From Chloroflexota bacterium (GTDB taxonomy: Bacteria; Chloroflexota; Dehalococcoidia; DSTF01; JACRBR01): a stretch of DNA of 8,971 nt. Positions within the stretch are counted from its first letter, which is position 1. Every line of letters starts with the position of its first letter. A program made the position numbers and the translations under genes. The stretch lies in NCBI GenBank assembly GCA_021813085.1, contig JAKAMA010000070.1:1-8971 (forward strand), in the 5' to 3' direction. Shown here piece by piece: positions 6,840 through 8,971 of this stretch. The notes under the pieces were generated by a model that did not search any database, was not told the origin of the DNA, and worked only from the letters and a program-made list of their open reading frames with translations.

Positions 6840-8243
6840 ATGTCTTCTACGCCCCGACCGCCCGTCGCCTTCGGCGATCTCGCGCCCCTTCCGCATGTTT
6901 CACGTGAAACCATCGGCCGCAAGCGCCGCGCGCTGGCCTTCGCCGCGGTCGGCCTGCTGGCACTGGCAGCGGCCGCCTGCGCCACCACCCAGAGCCCGCA
7001 AGGGTGGTCGCCGCCGCTGCTCCTGAAGTCCGCGGCCGGCGACCAACTCATCATCGCCGCGCACACGGGACACCTGTACGCGCTGCCGCCCAACGTCACG
7101 ACGCCTGTCTGGCAGTTCCCCCCGGTCGACCGCACGACCTACCCCATCGCGAGCACGTCCGCGGCCCGGCTCAGCGCCGAGGTCAACGCGCTCAGCATCC
7201 CGGCGGACCAGAAGACGACGCTCCTCACGAAGGTGAAGAACCTGAACGCACAGGGCCCGAGCGTCACCGACCTGAAGACGTTCCTCAATACGACCGCCGC
7301 ATCGCCGGCGGAGAAGTCGAAGTTCGGCGCCGACGTCGACGCCGCCACGGCGGCCACCAGGGATGCACTCTCGAACCTCCAGGCGTTCTACGGCGACCTC
7401 GGCGTGTCCGCCGATGGCAAGACGGTCTACGCGGCCGCGTTCCGCGGCGTCGTGCTGGCGCTCGACGCCGCGACGGGGCATCTGGTGTGGGCCACGGACG
7501 TTGGCTCCGAGATGATCGGCGGCGTGGCGGTGTCAGGTGACACGGTCTACTACGGCTCCAAGGGCAGGCGGGTCTATGCGGCCGATGCGGCCAGCGGCGC
7601 GGTCAAGTGGACGGTCCCGACGAACGGGGAGGTCTGGTCCACGCCCACCGTCGTCGACGGCACGGTGTACGCGACATCGCTCGACGGCACGCTGTACGCG
7701 CTCGACCTCTCCGGCAAGACCCGTTGGACGTTCAAGAACGCGAACGCCGGCATCGCCGGGGCGGCGACCGTATCGGGCGCGTACGTGTACGTGGGCGCCT
7801 TCGACAACGAGCTGTACGCGGTGAAGGTGGCAGACGGCACGCAGGCGTGGTCGTCCCGCGGCGGCAACTGGTTCTGGGGGGCGCCGCGCGTGGATGGCGG
7901 CGTCGTGTATGCTGCGAACCTGGATGGCAGAGTGTACGCTGTTGACGCGGCGAGCGGCGCCCCGAAATGGCCGAAGCCGTTCGATACCGGCGCGCCCGTC
8001 CGCTCATCGCCGGCGGTCGCCGGCGGCGGGCTGATCGTCGGCAACAAGGCGGGCCAGGTGTACAAACTGGACCTTTCGACCGGCCAGGCGGTCGGCAGCG
8101 CGTTCCTCGCCGGCAGCACGGTGTACGCGAATCTCACGGCGGACGCGTCAGGGAAGGTGTACGTATCGCCGCAGAGCGCACAGCTCATCGTCCTGGACGC
8201 GACCAAGGCACTGACCGCCAGCTCGACCTACACGCTGAAGTAG
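6840..8243 (+). CDS. Beta-propeller lipoprotein with PQQ/BamB-like repeats, encoded between yidD and yidC
   Basis: A 467-residue exported propeller protein. Residues 31-46 form a hydrophobic signal segment after KRR, ending before Cys47 (LALAAAAC), a permissive lipobox, so a lipid-anchored extracytoplasmic protein is likely. About eight blades are visible: one at about 68-93, then seven in tandem from about 188 to the end. They carry variants of the motif VYA-x-D-x-SG-x-x-W (for example VYAADAASGAVKW, LYALDLSGKTRW, VYAVDAASGAPKW). Between the first two blades, residues 107-183 are predicted helical and rich in Ala, Lys, Asp and Thr. This is an insertion not expected in a plain propeller. The repeats match the PQQ-dehydrogenase/BamB fold class, but no PQQ-binding catalytic residues were recognised, so an enzymatic role is not claimed. 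Start: ATG 6840, with AGGG 4 nt upstream; a TTG at 6837 is also in frame. No other ATG, GTG or TTG occurs before the hydrophobic core, so the second parS site is coding (HVSRET). yidC follows 17 bp later. Confidence 0.85.
   Translation: MSSTPRPPVAFGDLAPLPHVSRETIGRKRRALAFAAVGLLALAAAACATTQSPQGWSPPLLLKSAAGDQLIIAAHTGHLYALPPNVTTPVWQFPPVDRTTYPIASTSAARLSAEVNALSIPADQKTTLLTKVKNLNAQGPSVTDLKTFLNTTAASPAEKSKFGADVDAATAATRDALSNLQAFYGDLGVSADGKTVYAAAFRGVVLALDAATGHLVWATDVGSEMIGGVAVSGDTVYYGSKGRRVYAADAASGAVKWTVPTNGEVWSTPTVVDGTVYATSLDGTLYALDLSGKTRWTFKNANAGIAGAATVSGAYVYVGAFDNELYAVKVADGTQAWSSRGGNWFWGAPRVDGGVVYAANLDGRVYAVDAASGAPKWPKPFDTGAPVRSSPAVAGGGLIVGNKAGQVYKLDLSTGQAVGSAFLAGSTVYANLTADASGKVYVSPQSAQLIVLDATKALTASSTYTLK
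6896..6911. other. parS: parS centromere site 2, inside the propeller lipoprotein gene
   Basis: TGTTTCACGTGAAACC matches 15 of 16 bases of canonical parS, with only the last base differing. It is 105 bp from site 1 (start to start), close to ten helical turns, so both sites face the same side of the DNA. It lies within codons 19-24 of the propeller gene and encodes HVSRET in the cytosolic N-terminal region. Confidence 0.9.
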
Positions 8244-8260
8244 AGATGACCTAACCGGCT

Positions 8261-8971
8261 ATGGGCGGAATCGTCACCCTGTTCGACCTGTTGCTTGTGT
8301 ACCCCATCACGAACATCCTCGTGGTGCTGGCGCGGGTGTTCGGTGGCAACTACGGCATCGCCATCATCACCTTCACCCTGCTGACCAAGGTGGTCACCTG
8401 GCCGCTCACCGCGAGCCAGTACAAGCAGAGCCGGGCGATGCAGGCCATGCAGCCGAAGCTGCAGGAGCTGCAGAAGAAGTACAAGGGCAAAGACCCGAAG
8501 AAGCTCCAGGCCGAGACGATGGCGCTCTATCGGGAGCACGGCGTCAACCCGCTCGGCTGCGTCCTGCCGATGCTCGTGCAGATGCCGATCTGGATCGCAC
8601 TCTACGACGTGATCCGCACGTCGCTCGGGACGGCGCCGGAGAGCCTCGTCTCCCTCTCCCAGCATCTCTACCCGGTCGCCTTCATCCACACGGCGGTGCC
8701 GCTCAACAGCACCCTGGCGTTCTGGAACCTGGCGGTGCCGGACAAGTCGTACCTGCTGCCGTTCATCGTCGGCGCGACGATGTACATCCAGCAGAAGATG
8801 ATCACGCCGGCGCCCGCGCCCGGGGCGGCCAACTCCCAGCAGGCGCAGACCGCGCAGATGATGACGTGGATGATGCCGCTGATCTTCGGCTTCTGGAGCC
8901 TCAACGTGCCCGCGGGCCTGGCGCTGTACTGGGCGGTCTCGAACGCTTCGGGCGTCGTGCTCCAGTACTTC
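8261..8971 (+). CDS. yidC: Membrane protein insertase YidC (Oxa1 family), 3' end outside the window
   Basis: The first 237 residues of the YidC/Oxa1/Alb3 insertase, open to the window edge. It inserts membrane proteins alone or with SecYEG. It is the short type without the large periplasmic domain of Gram-negative YidC, which suits a monoderm-like envelope. Seen: an N-terminal hydrophobic segment (about 5-26), the first core helix (about 31-50) ending in WPLT, the cytosolic coiled-coil hairpin with LQELQKKYKGKDP (about 58-95), NPLGCVLPMLVQMPIWIALY as the next core helix, and later hydrophobic segments around LLPFIVGATMYI and MPLIFGFWSL. The groove position that is Arg in most relatives aligns with Lys43, five residues before P48, so the positive charge is kept. 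ATG 8261 is used because an in-frame TAA lies just upstream. No Shine-Dalgarno is evident, so coupling to the propeller gene is likely. Confidence 0.95.
   Translation, partial: MGGIVTLFDLLLVYPITNILVVLARVFGGNYGIAIITFTLLTKVVTWPLTASQYKQSRAMQAMQPKLQELQKKYKGKDPKKLQAETMALYREHGVNPLGCVLPMLVQMPIWIALYDVIRTSLGTAPESLVSLSQHLYPVAFIHTAVPLNSTLAFWNLAVPDKSYLLPFIVGATMYIQQKMITPAPAPGAANSQQAQTAQMMTWMMPLIFGFWSLNVPAGLALYWAVSNASGVVLQYF

Noticed and set aside
6113..7135. A 340-residue minus-strand open frame opposite rnpA and yidD, and a shorter one starting MFHVKH
   Set aside because: Antisense to confirmed genes. The MFHVKH peptide is simply parS read in another frame.
1..8971. tRNA genes, CRISPR arrays, insertion sequences or prophage genes
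   Set aside because: No tRNA-like cloverleaf, regularly spaced repeats, transposase motifs or terminal inverted repeats were seen on either strand.

Overview
The window is high-GC, gene-dense bacterial chromosome from an origin-proximal region. Three signals support this. The ribosomal protein L34, RNase P protein, YidD and YidC genes lie in their conserved order. One perfect parS centromere site and one near-perfect site lie between yidD and yidC. A DNA polymerase III alpha gene lies at the left edge. The L34, YidC and DnaE sequences look most like Chloroflexota (Dehalococcoidia-like), a taxonomic call made by eye with about 0.6 confidence. No dnaA, parA, parB or clear oriC is visible.

Layout, left to right. 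(1) Positions 2-2551, plus strand: the C-terminal two thirds of dnaE, entering from the left. (2) Positions 2585-3878, minus strand, convergent with dnaE: a Dam-family adenine-N6 DNA methyltransferase overlapping by 17 nt a small 131-residue PD-(D/E)XK nuclease. This is a candidate compact restriction-modification pair. (3) Positions 3968-5756, minus strand: an ABC-2 exporter, with the ATPase gene overlapping the six-helix permease gene by 8 nt. A possible promoter makes the ATPase transcript leaderless or nearly so. (4) Positions 5757-6003: a divergent intergenic region with five tandem degenerate heptamers (CCTCYCN) and a good sigma-70-type promoter for rpmH. (5) Positions 6004-8971, plus strand: rpmH, rnpA, yidD, a beta-propeller lipoprotein of PQQ/BamB-like fold, and yidC, which runs off the right edge.

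The plus-strand cluster from 6004 joins translation (L34), tRNA maturation (RnpA) and membrane protein insertion (YidD, YidC). The propeller lipoprotein between yidD and yidC is the unusual member and may be an envelope partner of the insertase. The two parS sites, 105 bp apart, probably load ParB for chromosome segregation. The second lies inside the propeller coding sequence, where it encodes part of an unusually long cytosolic N-terminus. The methyltransferase-nuclease pair is the most accessory-like element and the best candidate for a little-described system. GATC is abundant rather than avoided here (about 65 by eye), which would require full methylation if the pair targets GATC.
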